DNA of 64,000 nucleotides from Spirometra erinaceieuropaei. Its lineage: Eukaryota > Platyhelminthes > Cestoda > Diphyllobothriidea > Diphyllobothriidae. Location: assembly GCA_902702965.1 (NCBI GenBank), contig CACRXP010000432.1:53749-117748 (forward strand), given 5' to 3'. Shown here one piece after another: positions 13,730 to 23,434 of this stretch. Numbering within the stretch: the first letter of the stretch is position 1; each line of letters begins with the position of its first letter. The notes beneath the pieces are model-generated. The model worked only from the letters and a program-made list of their open reading frames with translations. It did no database searches and was not told the DNA's origin. A program made the position numbers and the translations under genes.

Positions 13730-13805
13730 TAAGGATTAGGGTTAGGGGTTAGGGTTTAGTATAAGGGGTTGTAGTTAAAGGCTAGGGCAAGGGTTAGGTG
13801 CTAGC
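13730..13805 (+). repeat. degenerate telomere-like (TTAGGG)n block
   Basis: A short run rich in TTAGGG and near variants (GGTTAAGG, TTAGGGG, TTAGGGTTTAG, AAGGGTTAGG) on the plus strand. It lies 2 kb from the CCTAAC block at 11341-11700 and is in the opposite orientation. It is an interstitial telomere-like fragment. Confidence 0.7.
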
Positions 13806-14872
13806 GCAGCCGTTTCTCAAGCATTGAAATTTCAACCACCCACTGCCAGTGGTTTTTCTTTTGCATACAACTACTTGACCTCCTCGACCGTGCATTCGCC
13901 GACTTTACCTGTAAAAACGCCTATTACCATCGGTCCCTTATTAGAAGTGAGTGATAATTGTTAACTTTGTTTGGGGCTACCAAACCGCATCTAATGGTTA
14001 TTTTGAATTTAATCTGCCAGTTGAAATTAGACACATCAGGCCGTGGGATGTAAAAGAACCTTTCTTGCAGCCTTCATAGAGTTGGACGCATTTGCCCCCT
14101 GTTTTAATCGTGTCTGAGCAATTTTACAAGGCGTCATCTCAGAAACAAAGCTACATGGAAAAGGGGGACATTTGAGCTCAACACTATTGTTTGTATAGGC
14201 ATTTTGTTCTTGACTTAATGAACCACGAAGACACAATTAAATGCTGCTTTTCTTGGGGTCAGTCGCAGGTAAGCGAGGTCAAAATTGGAGTGAAGTTTGT
14301 GCTTACGGTTAGTCTAATGGGAGCATTCTACGTCCCATATTGTGGCCTTTCACCTCTAACTGGCTAAACAAGTAGACTGGGTTTAAGTCCTTAGCGCAGA
14401 CTAACAGAGCTCTTTATCTAATGATTTTTTTGCAAAACCTGATCTTACGTACTTCGCCGTAGTCTAGCTGTTCATCCTAACGAAACCACGGAGTCTGAGT
14501 CTATGTCCCTTGAATTTAAGTTGGCTATTTTCAACCTATGCAGTAAAGGATTATGAGCATGTATTTTATCAACTTTAAAGTTATACACATTATTTATGTA
14601 AGACGTCAAATAAATGCATCCGGATGACGGAGTAGCTTAACAAAAATACCTATAGTTGAAAAACGATAACGTCAATTTCAAAAAAGGACTGATTATATGA
14701 GAAAGGTTGTCAAAGTGCGATTTATATTTAGCGACCCTTTAAAATTCGAACATTGCTTTTGAAGCCTGCCATGCTGATGAAAACATTTAACATAAAGTCA
14801 GTGGCCGGCCTCATGAAATATTAACCAGAATCACAAAATATGTTTACTTCGGGTTAAGATCATGCTTTACCA
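13806..14872. other. intergenic DNA, nothing recognised
   Basis: No supported gene, RNA or repeat is seen. Only short ORFs without motifs are present. Confidence 0.4.
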
Positions 14873-14975
14873 ATAGCACAGGTATTAGCCAAAACCAAAT
14901 ACCATACAAGCAGCATAAATAATAGCCAAAAGCGCATGCCATACTGACGGCACAGATACTAGCCAAAAGCCAACC
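14873..14975 (+). repeat. three-unit minisatellite, unit about 36-38 bp
   Basis: Three imperfect tandem units each carry the pattern GCACA-GTATTAGCCAAAA-C--ATACCATAC or a variant (ATAATAGCCAAAAGCGCATGCCATAC; GATACTAGCCAAAAGCCAACC). The units are diverged. This is a small decayed minisatellite. Confidence 0.65.
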
Positions 14976-15251
14976 TTCACCTGAAGTATACTACTAGCTG
15001 CCCGTCGACAGTTAATGCATATTACGCGGTTATCCGCTGCGGCTGAGGCAATATGGCCCAAATATTCATTTATATAATTCTCGGTCTGTGCATATCGAAT
15101 TTGGATATACTGATCTTCTCCAATTTCATAGATAATTTCTGAAGAAATTAAAAGGCGACAATATGTGTACTATTAGGGAGAATTACGTAGGTGGGCTGTA
15201 ATGATGATCCCTGTATGGCAAAGTCAGATAGCATTTGTTTCGCGTTAGAAT

Positions 15252-16018
15252 GCGTTCTTTCTCATCAGCCTGCAGGAACCACGAATTATTATAGAGCATA
15301 AATGTGTCCATCGATTGTTTTTTCGTCGCCATAACCTCCAATATATTACTTAAAAACACGCAAAACAGTATTTGCTATTGTCTTGATTTGATAGAAAATT
15401 ACGTATTTTTCGAGTTTTATGCTCGAAAAGAAATTGTTTTTTTGCTTTAAAAATGTCTGATTATGGGACATTTTGGTCCCTGCAACAAGCGTTTAAATAC
15501 TCTCGTATCCCCAAGTTCATTCAAATTAATTAAGGGGTACACAACGCAATCTCTAATGAATAAAGTATATCACTTAACAATATAAAATAACCATAAATGA
15601 AGTGAATATCATTAAATGCCGCTTCTTCAAAGCGTTTTTTCTTATCAGCCTGCAGAGACCACGACTTATTATAGAGCATAAATGTCTCTATCAATTGTTT
15701 TTCATCGCCGTAAACTCCAATATATTGGAAAAACGCACAGGACATTATTTATTCTTGTATTAATTTGGAAGAAAATTTTCCAGTATTTTTCCAGTTTTAT
15801 GCTCATACAGAGATTGTTTTACTGCGTCAAAAATGCCTGATTTTGGGACAATTTGGTTTCTGCCACAAGTGTTTAAATACCATCGTATCCCAAAGTTCAT
15901 TAAAATTAATTTTGGGGTATACAACGCAATCCTTAATGAATAAAGTATATCGCTTAACAATATAAAATAACCATACGTGAGATGAATCTCATTAAATTCT
16001 GCCTCTTCGAACATCCTG
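15252..16018 (+). repeat. tandem duplication, two units of about 380 bp
   Basis: Unit 1 (about 15252-15640) and unit 2 (about 15641-16018) align end to end. Each starts with TTCTCATCAGCCTGCAG or its variant, passes through ACCACGA-TTATTATAGAGCATAAATGT and TTTAAATAC--TCGTATCCC, and ends with ATAAAATAACCATA followed by a TTCTTCAA/CTCTTCGAA motif. The 71- and 84-codon minus-strand ORFs here share sequence only because the DNA is duplicated. The internal stretch resembles the middle of the long-TIR family (compare 50400-50510), so this may be a tandem derivative of that element. Confidence 0.8.
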
Positions 16019-16049
16019 GGGCAATGTCATTTCGAATCAATAGCCGATC

Positions 16050-16285
16050 ATGGCAGTAGAAGTTTGCAGTACGAGCTATTCACTCTGAAGACTTCAGTTA
16101 CTTATGACCCGAAAATCTACGATTCTAAATGCTAACTCTGAAATCGTGAAAACGCAATTTCGTAAGAGTGGGTTTGATAGAGAAGACTGCAAACACTGCC
16201 CGCAGTGTAGACATCGCATGACTGTGATCGATCCAACATCTTAAGAACATTCAACAATTTCGGGCAGGGTTTCCCAATTAAGACT
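16050..16285 (+). repeat. dispersed direct repeat, copy 2 (pairs with 13383-13610)
   Basis: Second copy of the repeat at 13383-13610, in the same orientation. Together with the tandem duplication just upstream, it shows that this 3-kb area grew by repeated duplication. Confidence 0.7.
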
Positions 16286-16289
16286 AGAC

Positions 16290-17541
16290 GTTAAAGCCAT
16301 CATTATTTTCACAGCGCCACTCTGTTTTCTGAAGTGACCTGGATGAGGATTTGTCCCGCGGATGGGACCCGCTAAACGGTGCATGAATGTGCGCAGGAGT
16401 CTTCGCGGTATAGGATTGTCACTTGTGAGTCTAAAACTAATCAGAATTCATTGGAACAAAGGCAGCCTGCCGCATGGTTTAGAAAACATTCCTTCTGATA
16501 TGTAACTGAATTGTATTAATGTCATTCGAGATGGTGCATGCGACGATTAATACAACATACGGAGTGGGCTGCAAAACAGATGTCTGACGTAACAATTACC
16601 CCAAGACCAACATAAAACGTCAATGGATAGCAAATTGAATTTTTAATGTCGCTGACGAAACTCTTTTAGGTATATTGGGTGCTGTCGAGGTTAAGAGTTT
16701 GGTACCAATTGTTCTGTTCACGCACATCGGGACGTTCGCCTAAATGATTGATTGTCCTCACTGGAGAATATTTGTCAAATACGATACACGACGTCACCCC
16801 AACCCCTCAATAACCACACTTGGCGTAGCTTCTTAAAGAATTAAATGGCGGTTTGAAAGACCGAAATTATCAACAGTTTGAATAGAACGCAATGTGGGCC
16901 AGAAACCCCGTCTTAGTTGTCTGAGAATCCGACACGTTCGAAAAATTCAGCTTTTTGAGAGAACGATTTCTGCCTGACGAAGAATCCCCTAAACAGCAAT
17001 CGTTTCGCGGAAAATCCGAATTTCAAAAACATTTAGGTCACACATTTGTGTGTGTGGGCACTTTTTGCGGAAAAAGCAATTTCTGTCGGAGTTTGCTCTG
17101 CACTGAACTCGTTAGATGAAACCGTAGGAAAATTTACAGACATTTAATAACCTGGTTCATAATCACCACAACGACCTCTTTACCTCAGACCTGCATAGGA
17201 AAACAACGATGTGACCCATGTTGACTGGTTTTACATTTAATAACAGGCATAAGTCAGAAGGGCAAAAATTTCCAGATGACATATTGGCACGCAGACCCTT
17301 CATCTGAGCAGCGATATCTGTAAAATTGTGCCTCGCACTGAAGGCTTATTAAACTGCACTAGAATAGCACACATTTTTGTGGTAATATTGAATTCCTATA
17401 CGGGCATAAAATAAGCTCACCTGGTAGGCGTCTTTTAGATTCTTAATTGATTATTTAGGAAGTCCTGCTTAAGCCGTCAACTGATTTAATCGAAATTAGG
17501 TGGTTTATTATGCTACTGAAGGCTGTGCGCGTAACGTGACA
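16290..17541. other. intergenic DNA, nothing firmly recognised
   Basis: No gene is supported. A motif CCTGACGAAGAAT near 16972 recurs at 63083 with different flanks. It is too short to classify. Confidence 0.35.
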
Positions 17542-18345
17542 TACAGTAGTAAGTCTAACCGAAATTTTGAAATGCGTTCTTGGTTCGAAAATATTAATAA
17601 TATAGGGTTGTAAAACTAGCCAGCCTGCAGCACGATTCAGTAATAATCCAGTTACCTCGGGTGTCTGCTTTGGAGTAAATTCTTTCTCATGGACTTTCGA
17701 TGCCCTGGAAAATCTAATTATATTTCATAGAAAAAATGTATGACAATAATCATTATTTTACATATTCGGTAGAAAGTTACGTCTTCTTCCAATTTTATAC
17801 TAGAAAGAAGGGTATAATTTAGTTCTAAATAGTTTAACCAATGAGAAATTTTAAGGGTGGAGAGATGCCTTTTCATAAAACATCGTGTCTTGGTATTTAC
17901 TAATGTTGCTTTTAAAGTTTACAATGTGGTTCGAATCCATTGCTAAATTAGATCGAAGCCTTTCAAGTTCCTTTAAATATCGTAGAGAAATTTATCGTTT
18001 TCCGTACGTGGGAAGAATATGGTTTGTAGATTTGAAAGCCTGAATGCAAGTTTAACAGCAGGTAGGGTCCAAAATTATGTGGCAAGTAAAATAGTTTTTA
18101 AAAACCGAATTATACATTTTTTCGAGTATGAAATCAAAAGAAGACATATTATTCTTTCAAAGGAATCAAAGAATGAATATTTTTTTCATGCCCTCCATAA
18201 AATATAATTTGATTTTCAAGGGCATTGAATATGAGTAACAAAAATGCATGCTAATAAAGTAGTCATTTTTTGCAGAGTGTAGTTCATGTATGTAATCGAA
18301 AAAAGTCCTTTCAAAGGCCGGAATTCTGAGGCAACAAAAATACTA
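17542..18345 (+). mobile_element. long-TIR (fold-back-like) element, copy 1, degenerate
   Basis: The left end TACAGTAG-TAAGTCTAACCGAAAT is followed by the family's arm (AAATGCGTTCTTGG, then GTTGTAAAACTAGCCAGCCTGCAG). The right arm near 18230-18345 is the reverse complement of arm sequence seen in other copies (for example the GACTGCT and GCATTTTTCTTACTGATTTTCGATG region near 43160-43200). The terminal right end is lost. No transposase frame is seen. It is non-autonomous and unclassified; the TIR starts CAGTAG. Confidence 0.6.
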
Positions 18346-18399
18346 TAGAAAAATTCGATTAGCAAGTTGCGTAGTGGGTTTTATTATGTTTGTTATACT

Positions 18400-19070
18400 G
18401 TCGCAAACAACGTTGTCCGGCGTGAGCACCCACAGCGTGGTGGGTGTAGAACGGTGGCCCACGTGTGAATTCGCTTATGAATTAGACTTGAACCGCATCT
18501 GTTGCACTCTCCCCTTATCTTCTACTTAGGTGCGGTGCCATAGAATACTCAAGAAGACCAAAGGCTGGCTCGGTTGCGTGCCTGCGGGTGCCACACACGA
18601 CCAGGATCCTATGATACGCGGGGTTGTCACAGAAACCAGGGGGCAACGCGGATCCACATTGAAAGCGAGGACCATAGAGACCAAATAAAGAAGCAGCTTT
18701 AGCCCTACTTTCAGTCTACCAGTCAGCCATCTTGTATGCAAGACTGACCACATGGAGCCAGTTACTTTGCCAGTTGGCTACCTTCAAGTGCAGGACTTAC
18801 AGCGCATCGTGAAGGGGTTCGGTGCGTCTGATCTATTATTTTGAGGACGTCGATGATGCGCCGTGGGAATGGAGTCCCCAGGGACGACCTTCCTCCTCTC
18901 AGTCGACTGTTTCCACCTGTCAACTGACGGATGAGCGAGATTGGCTGACGAGACTCGTTTGAATGATGTGAGCAAGATTCGGTTCGCCGCACCACATACC
19001 TTCATGATGTTCATGAATAACAAGTTAGCTATTAGCATATACAAGCCCAGGATCAAGATTGCAAACAATT
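18400..19070. repeat. GC-richer, probably repeated segment of unknown type
   Basis: Compared with its surroundings this stretch is markedly GC-rich. It contains a near-palindrome around CACCCACAGCGTGGTGGGTG (18427-18446) and several overlapping short ORFs on the minus strand, none with a recognisable domain. The composition shift suggests inserted repeat DNA. I find no second full copy in the window. Confidence 0.35.
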
Positions 19071-19279
19071 TGACAGTAAATTAGGCATAGCCTTCAAAAA
19101 TGAGTGGTACAGAGAAACAAATTACTAAGTAGTATATACAAATAGTAATATAATGGACCGGTTAGTGCAGGGGTATGATCTATCGTCGGGGTTAATCAAT
19201 CCGAGGAGCAATTTTGCTAGCAACAGCCGAGACGGTGGCTTTTGGATTAGCGAATGCAGCGCTCTGTTAGTAGAACAGG

Positions 19280-19452
19280 CTGACACAGACAGTCTGTCTT
19301 CCCTGGTCGTCACACGTCGCCACGACGCTCTGAGAACAGTCGCACCCATTTCGCGTGTTTTACATACAGACAGCGCTCACACTATAACCCGAACTGCTCC
19401 CCTTCTCCCAAACCCCAACTCTTCCGTTCTTAGCACGCCGCCTACGCCATAA
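19280..19452 (-). repeat. fragment related, inverted, to 50935-51130
   Basis: The reverse complement of this stretch aligns with 50935-51130: a GGCGGCGTG/GGCAGCGTG start, a G-rich GGTTTGGGAGAAGGGGAG-like run, then GGTTA-A-TGTGA-CGCTGT and CTGTTCTCAGAGCGTCG. It is an inverted copy of the start of composite repeat X2. The ORFs on both strands here are products of GC-rich repeat DNA. Confidence 0.6.
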
Positions 19453-19739
19453 AGGCGGCGTGAGAACAAAGATTTTGACTAATCCTGCCCTCTGAGACGT
19501 ATTTATATCCTGTCTTTGGCTCACAAGTTCATTCTCAATGTAATCGTATTGACCTGACGGCAGACTACCGAAATCATGTTTGACAATTAATTTTTTTAAA
19601 AAGGAAAATAAATAGCGATAATTATTTGTACGTGTCAGAGAAAGCAATAACGAGCATTCTGGATGGCTGTTGTGTTAGGGTTGTCCAGATGCTTTAAGGT
19701 AGTCATCGGGGTAAAAATACGTCACTGCGGTACCTTTTT

Positions 19740-19850
19740 GACAATGTCTACAAATCAAAAACAGGCATGTACAGCAGGACTGATTGGTGTCAACAAATTT
19801 TGTGAGGGCTTATCAATTGCAACCCCCCTCTGCATAACATCGGTCACGAA
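19740..19850 (+). repeat. dispersed repeat fragment shared with 27620-27720
   Basis: A short direct-orientation match: AGGCA-G-A--GCAGGA-T-ATGGT--CAACAAATTT, then a shared CGG/GGGCT and a terminal CATAACAT. It is diverged and of unknown origin. Confidence 0.5.
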
Positions 19851-19869
19851 TAGAAGTCAAAACTGACGA

Positions 19870-20870
19870 AGCTGTCTGTTCCATAGAAGCCAGTTGCAAT
19901 ATCCTTACATTTTAAGGGTGACAATGCTTAGAACGTAATCAAGCGACGTTTGCATTGTACCATAGACAGAACGTATAACGTAACAGAACTTATCTTCATC
20001 AGTTCCACAAAAAACCTTCCAAATAACCGGGAAAAGGATGCGTTGACAATGCACGCCACTCCAAATTGCGTGTATGAATTTACATGCACCTGCGGACGCA
20101 AATGCAATTAGCAACCGAGGCCACTAAGCATTCGCATAATTGGCTTTTCAAACAAGAAAATAAATCGCGACCTTCGTCTATTACGAAACACCTGTTACAT
20201 AACGGCCATAACGCTGAGCTTAAAAAAATTTTTCAAGTACTTGTCAGAACGCGTTAAACTCAAAACTTTCGATACTTAGGTCGGTATATTTTAAGGGTAA
20301 TAAGCAATGCCTTTAACAACCCTATTGAAAACGCTACATGCAATATCTAACTACAAATATGTATGGTACTAAAATGTTGTCAGTACTATCCAAACATTAA
20401 TGTGTAATATAAAACTAAAACTGTACAGCACGTCACTTAACTCATAAATCTTTATGACAGAATCTGAGATGAGAATTTTCAGACGCCTTAAACTTCGCGT
20501 TCTTTGCTCAGTCGTCCAGCCCACCCAAATAGATGTTCTTTTCTTGCGCAAAGAATGATTATACGAAGTTTATCATGAAACATATTTATATACTTCATCA
20601 GAAATTGACGACGCGATACACCCAGGCAGTTTGTTAAGATAATGCATGTCCTTAAATTCGGTTACCTATCTTAGCGTGTTCATGTTTGACAGGAGAGTAA
20701 TGTATCCTATTAAATAGGGCCTGCCACATCTGAAAATTAATTTTTTGTGTATGATGCCAACCATGGGAATCACTTAGTTGAAACAAAAGTCATTTTTAGA
20801 GAACCAAAACTTTTTTGGAGATTTTGAAATTCAGACTAGCATATTTGTATAATTTCATGCCTTAAAGTGA
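19870..20870. other. AT-rich DNA, nothing recognised
   Basis: No supported feature is seen. ORFs are short and lack motifs. Confidence 0.35.
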
Positions 20871-20872
20871 AG

Positions 20873-21183
20873 CAACGGGCTCGTGGCTCAGTGGTTAGAG
20901 GCGTGGACTTCTAAGAAACAGGTTGCGAGTTCGAGCCTCGGGTGTGCCACATTTGGGGGTTGGGTATGGCTGGCTGACGACGGCTAAAAAGCCAGAAATG
21001 GGCATTCCAGCCTCCCTTGTCTTTGTCGGTAATATCATTCTGCCTATATGATGTGTCGCTGTGCGGCTGCTGGTCGGGCTCGTGAGAGCGAGCTCGTAAG
21101 GCACAACGGAACGAATGAGTTCCGCAAGAACGATCGGTGAGCGTCCCCTACCATTGTGTATTCCCGATCGAAAACCGACAGGG
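20873..21183 (+). mobile_element. tRNA-headed SINE, complete-looking unit
   Basis: The head carries a tRNA-like internal promoter: box A TGGCTCAGTGGTTAGAGG (about 20884-20901) and box B GAGTTCGAGCCTC (about 20927-20939). The tRNA-unrelated body contains GGTTGGGTATGGCTGGCTGACGACGGCTAA-AAGCCAGAAATG, a conserved CTTTGTCGGTAAT, a TCGCTGTGCGGCTGC core, and a 3' part ending GGTGAGCG...ATTCCCGATCG-AAACCGACAG. The same body is found at 25845-26460 with a different tRNA-like head. The anticodon arm is imperfect, so this is a SINE head and not a working tRNA gene. ORFs across it are incidental. Confidence 0.8.
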
Positions 21184-21240
21184 CAACGGGCTCGTAACTC
21201 AGTGGTTAGAGGCGTTGGACTTCTAACTAACAGGTTTACA
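21184..21240 (+). mobile_element. second SINE head, truncated, in tandem
   Basis: A second GCAACGGGCTCGTAACTCAGTGGTTAGAGG head follows the preceding SINE with no spacer and breaks off after the anticodon-like region, before box B. Its anticodon-arm-like part (GTTGG/CTAAC) pairs better than that of the first unit. This shows the family occurs as head-to-tail multimers. Confidence 0.75.
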
Positions 21241-21244
21241 TCTC

Positions 21245-21940
21245 ACACAAATTAAGCCAGAAGTGAACCTTACCCATTTCGAGACATTGATGCGTATTTG
21301 CACGCTGTGATTTTCACCACAGCCCCCATGTTCTGGAGTGCCATAGAGGCCATATTAAGAAGAAGAGACTTAGATCGACTACCAGTTCTCAAAAGAATCA
21401 AACTAACCGTTAATTATTAACCTTTTAAACCGCAGCTTTTAGCTTGTAGTAAATAATTGGAGAACATCAAATTTAAAATAATGAGGAAATTACTCAAGTG
21501 CTATTAATATGAATTTCCCAAAATGGCGGTCACTATCCCTTCTCTTTTGCGTGTGTCGAGCCTATTAACCAGCCGTTGACGGAATTGGCGCATTGGTGCG
21601 GCGTAAAGAGCTACGTCTGGGTGTGTCACCAAACTCTCTTAGTATAGCCCTCGCAGACTTTGCAAAGCCTGATAAACTCGCGCTGCGTGCAAAGTGGACT
21701 TCAGTTTTGGTTCCGTGCGTCCGCAGCATAGTCTGTTATGCGGCCATCGTTAGTACACATGTCCACATCCACATATCCATTCCCACAAAAGGTATATTGC
21801 TGTCAGCCCCCTGCCAGTGAAAACTAATTCCTGCTTAAGTCAATGTTCTTGCTGCACCATGCACACGATGGACAAAGTCGCAGTCGATGGTCCAACTGCT
21901 GACATTACTGTAAGGACGCGGCAGCGATTGGTTAGAAATG
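21245..21940. other. unrecognised DNA
   Basis: No supported gene or repeat is seen. Two plus-strand ORFs of about 75 codons (21593-21820, 21817-22047) show no motif, and the second runs into a TIR element. Confidence 0.35.
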
Positions 21941-21943
21941 CAG

Positions 21944-22109
21944 TAATTGGGCTAACTCATGAAATGTCAACCGAAATTCCGAAATATGTGTTCATTTCGA
22001 AAAGAGTAATTAAACAGGGTTGGAAAATTAACCCCCATACATCATAACTTTAAAATGATTCAGGAACCTCAAGACGCTGGCTGGCGAATGAACTTCTTTC
22101 CGGCTGCAC
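21944..22109 (+). mobile_element. long-TIR element, left arm (host of PLE-A2)
   Basis: GCAGTAATTGGGCTAACTCATGAAATGTCAACC and then ATTCCGAAATATGTG match the left TIR of the family (compare 50076 and 55094), followed by the arm block ACCTCAAGACGCTGGCT-GCGAATGAAC. The arm stops at the target duplication of PLE-A2. Sequence after the other duplication (23430-23450, GACTGCTCAACG) resembles the next part of the arm, so the PLE appears to have inserted inside this element. Confidence 0.65.
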
Positions 22110-22147
22110 GCACAACACCTGTAATCGAACTAAACAGTCTTCTGACT
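22110..22147. repeat. target-site duplication of PLE-A2, left copy
   Basis: A 38-bp stretch beginning GCACAACACCTG and ending CTGACT matches 23397-23434 with four mismatches. It directly abuts the PLE 3' end (GATCATTGG...). Long, variable target duplications are known for Penelope-like elements. The mismatches indicate an old insertion. Confidence 0.65.
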
Positions 22148-22183
22148 AAGATGCGATCATTGGAACAAAAAATTTAATGGCCC

Positions 22184-22217
22184 GAAGTTTCGGATTCTCA
22201 CTCGAATCCATCATCAG
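22184..22217 (-). ncRNA. hammerhead-ribozyme-like motif at PLE-A2 3' end
   Basis: On the minus strand the core CTGATGA (22217-22211) is followed by T, a six-base stem GGATTC/GAATCC closed by loop GAGTGA, and then GAAAC (22191-22187). This is the CUGANGA - stem II - GAAA layout of minimal hammerheads known from the ends of Penelope-like elements. The expected cleavage triplet after GAAAC reads TTC in place of GTC, so self-cleavage is probably impaired in this copy. The ORF stop codon (TGA, 22200-22198) lies in loop II, so ribozyme and coding sequence overlap. Confidence 0.7.
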
Positions 22218-22926
22218 AGACATCCGCAGATAAAGGTGATAGTGTTACAAGGAGTGCATTATTTCTAGCCCGCGGCTGCCGTGGGACCGTATGCGCACTG
22301 CAATTAACAGTTCTCGCAATCACCGCTGAAATCGTAATTGATGGGGTGGTGGCTTGTCGGTCAAAGTCCGAGTCGTTAATTGCCGCGATTTCATCATCCG
22401 TGCTGGATACAGGTGTGACGACTGCTCGGCAAGCTGGCTCACTGTCACTGTGATAATCGCTTGCCCGCCCCCTTCCCACGTGACTAATTCCCCTGACCAG
22501 GGAAAATCGCAGCACGGAATATGGTACCGGGAGGTCATTGTGCTTGTTGATGGATTGCGGGCCTGAGAACCATGACTCGAGCAGCTCGCGGCTCACGCGG
22601 TTATCATCCCTTGCGAGGATTTCGGCCTCTTGAAATTCGAAAATATGGCCGGGTCCCGTCGAGTGTGCCGCCCCCTGAGAGCTAGCGTCTCCCGGGCCAC
22701 CATAATATTTGCGGCAGACGAGGACATCGTAAGTTGAATTTCCGGGAAGACGGCGTTTAGATGTTCTGTGGACGTCGATGACGATGAAAGTGTCATCCAC
22801 ATACCGAGTCCAGAATTTCGGTCTGTGTTTTCGGAAAACCAGCGACTCCAGCCGTTGTAGGACCACCTGACATAGTTGTCGGTAGGATCCCTGTTGGTAG
22901 CCTTCCTGGCTAATTGCTCTACACAT
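22198..22926 (-). pseudogene. PLE-A2 chimeric ORF: RT palm joined to endonuclease C-terminus
   Basis: An uninterrupted 242-codon frame. Residues about 25-50 read VLQRLESLVFRKHRPKFW then RYVDDTFIVI, the RT palm with an intact YVDD. Residues about 52-66 are in a shifted frame relative to the family; DVLVCRK then returns to frame. After GG a large deletion joins directly to GAAHSTGPGHIFEF and EAEILARDDNRVSRELLESW, the GIY-YIG C-terminal half with the Arg/Glu region. The tail is Ser/Thr-rich and ends SDDGFE-stop. The GIY and YIG signatures themselves are absent, so no nuclease is expected. The frame stays open through compensating changes, and I infer chance or a recent deletion derivative, not a functional protein. 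Confidence 0.75.
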
Positions 22927-23396
22927 TGCTTACTACAACATTCGCGTCTAACACACAAATACCGCTTCAGTTTCTAACATACCTGTGAACTTAGTGGCAA
23001 TAAATTATTATTTTCGGAAAATCATAACGCCCAACCCAATCTGGAGCTAGGATGCATTCATTCCGCAGACCGTACTCAGTTTCCGCGTTCGTTTTTGTAT
23101 CTTTCTTTTTCACCATATTTAATTTTGGCAACGACTTTAGCAGGGGCATCAATTCGGGGCATACAATATAAACGTCATTGACTCCTGCACGCACGCGCCC
23201 CACCCGTATATCCCTCCTTACCACCGTCCCGTAAGATAGAGAGCCGGGTGATTTTAGTACCGGGAGGGCTACCAATTGGGATCCTACCGAGTTGTCTAAC
23301 ACCGTATACCGTTTTCTGTCTAGACGTTCATCCTAGATGGAAAACGCTTCACATACTCCCTTGTTTCACCCCTTTTAGAAACATTCAAAGGCAAAT

Positions 23397-23434
23397 GCAC
23401 AACACCTGCAATCAAAGTAAACAGTCTCCTGACT
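23397..23434. repeat. target-site duplication of PLE-A2, right copy
   Basis: Partner of 22110-22147, 34 of 38 positions identical. It marks the 5' limit of the PLE-A2 insertion on the minus strand. Confidence 0.65.

Larger units (their letters stand above)
22148..23396 (-). mobile_element. Penelope-like element PLE-A2, internally deleted
   Basis: Minus-strand PLE of about 1.25 kb bounded by 38-bp direct repeats. It consists of an unassigned leading part (23396-22960), an RT fragment ending at the YVDD catalytic box, a truncated connector, the C-terminal half of the GIY-YIG endonuclease, and a 3' end with a hammerhead-like motif. Roughly the RT thumb and the first half of the endonuclease are missing, as judged against PLE-A3. 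The leading part has a 103-codon minus ORF (23302-22991) that I cannot assign to any PLE domain. Confidence 0.8.

Noticed and set aside
20881..20955. Functional tRNA gene
   Set aside because: Boxes A and B are present but the anticodon arm does not pair properly, and the unit continues into a SINE body found elsewhere with another head.
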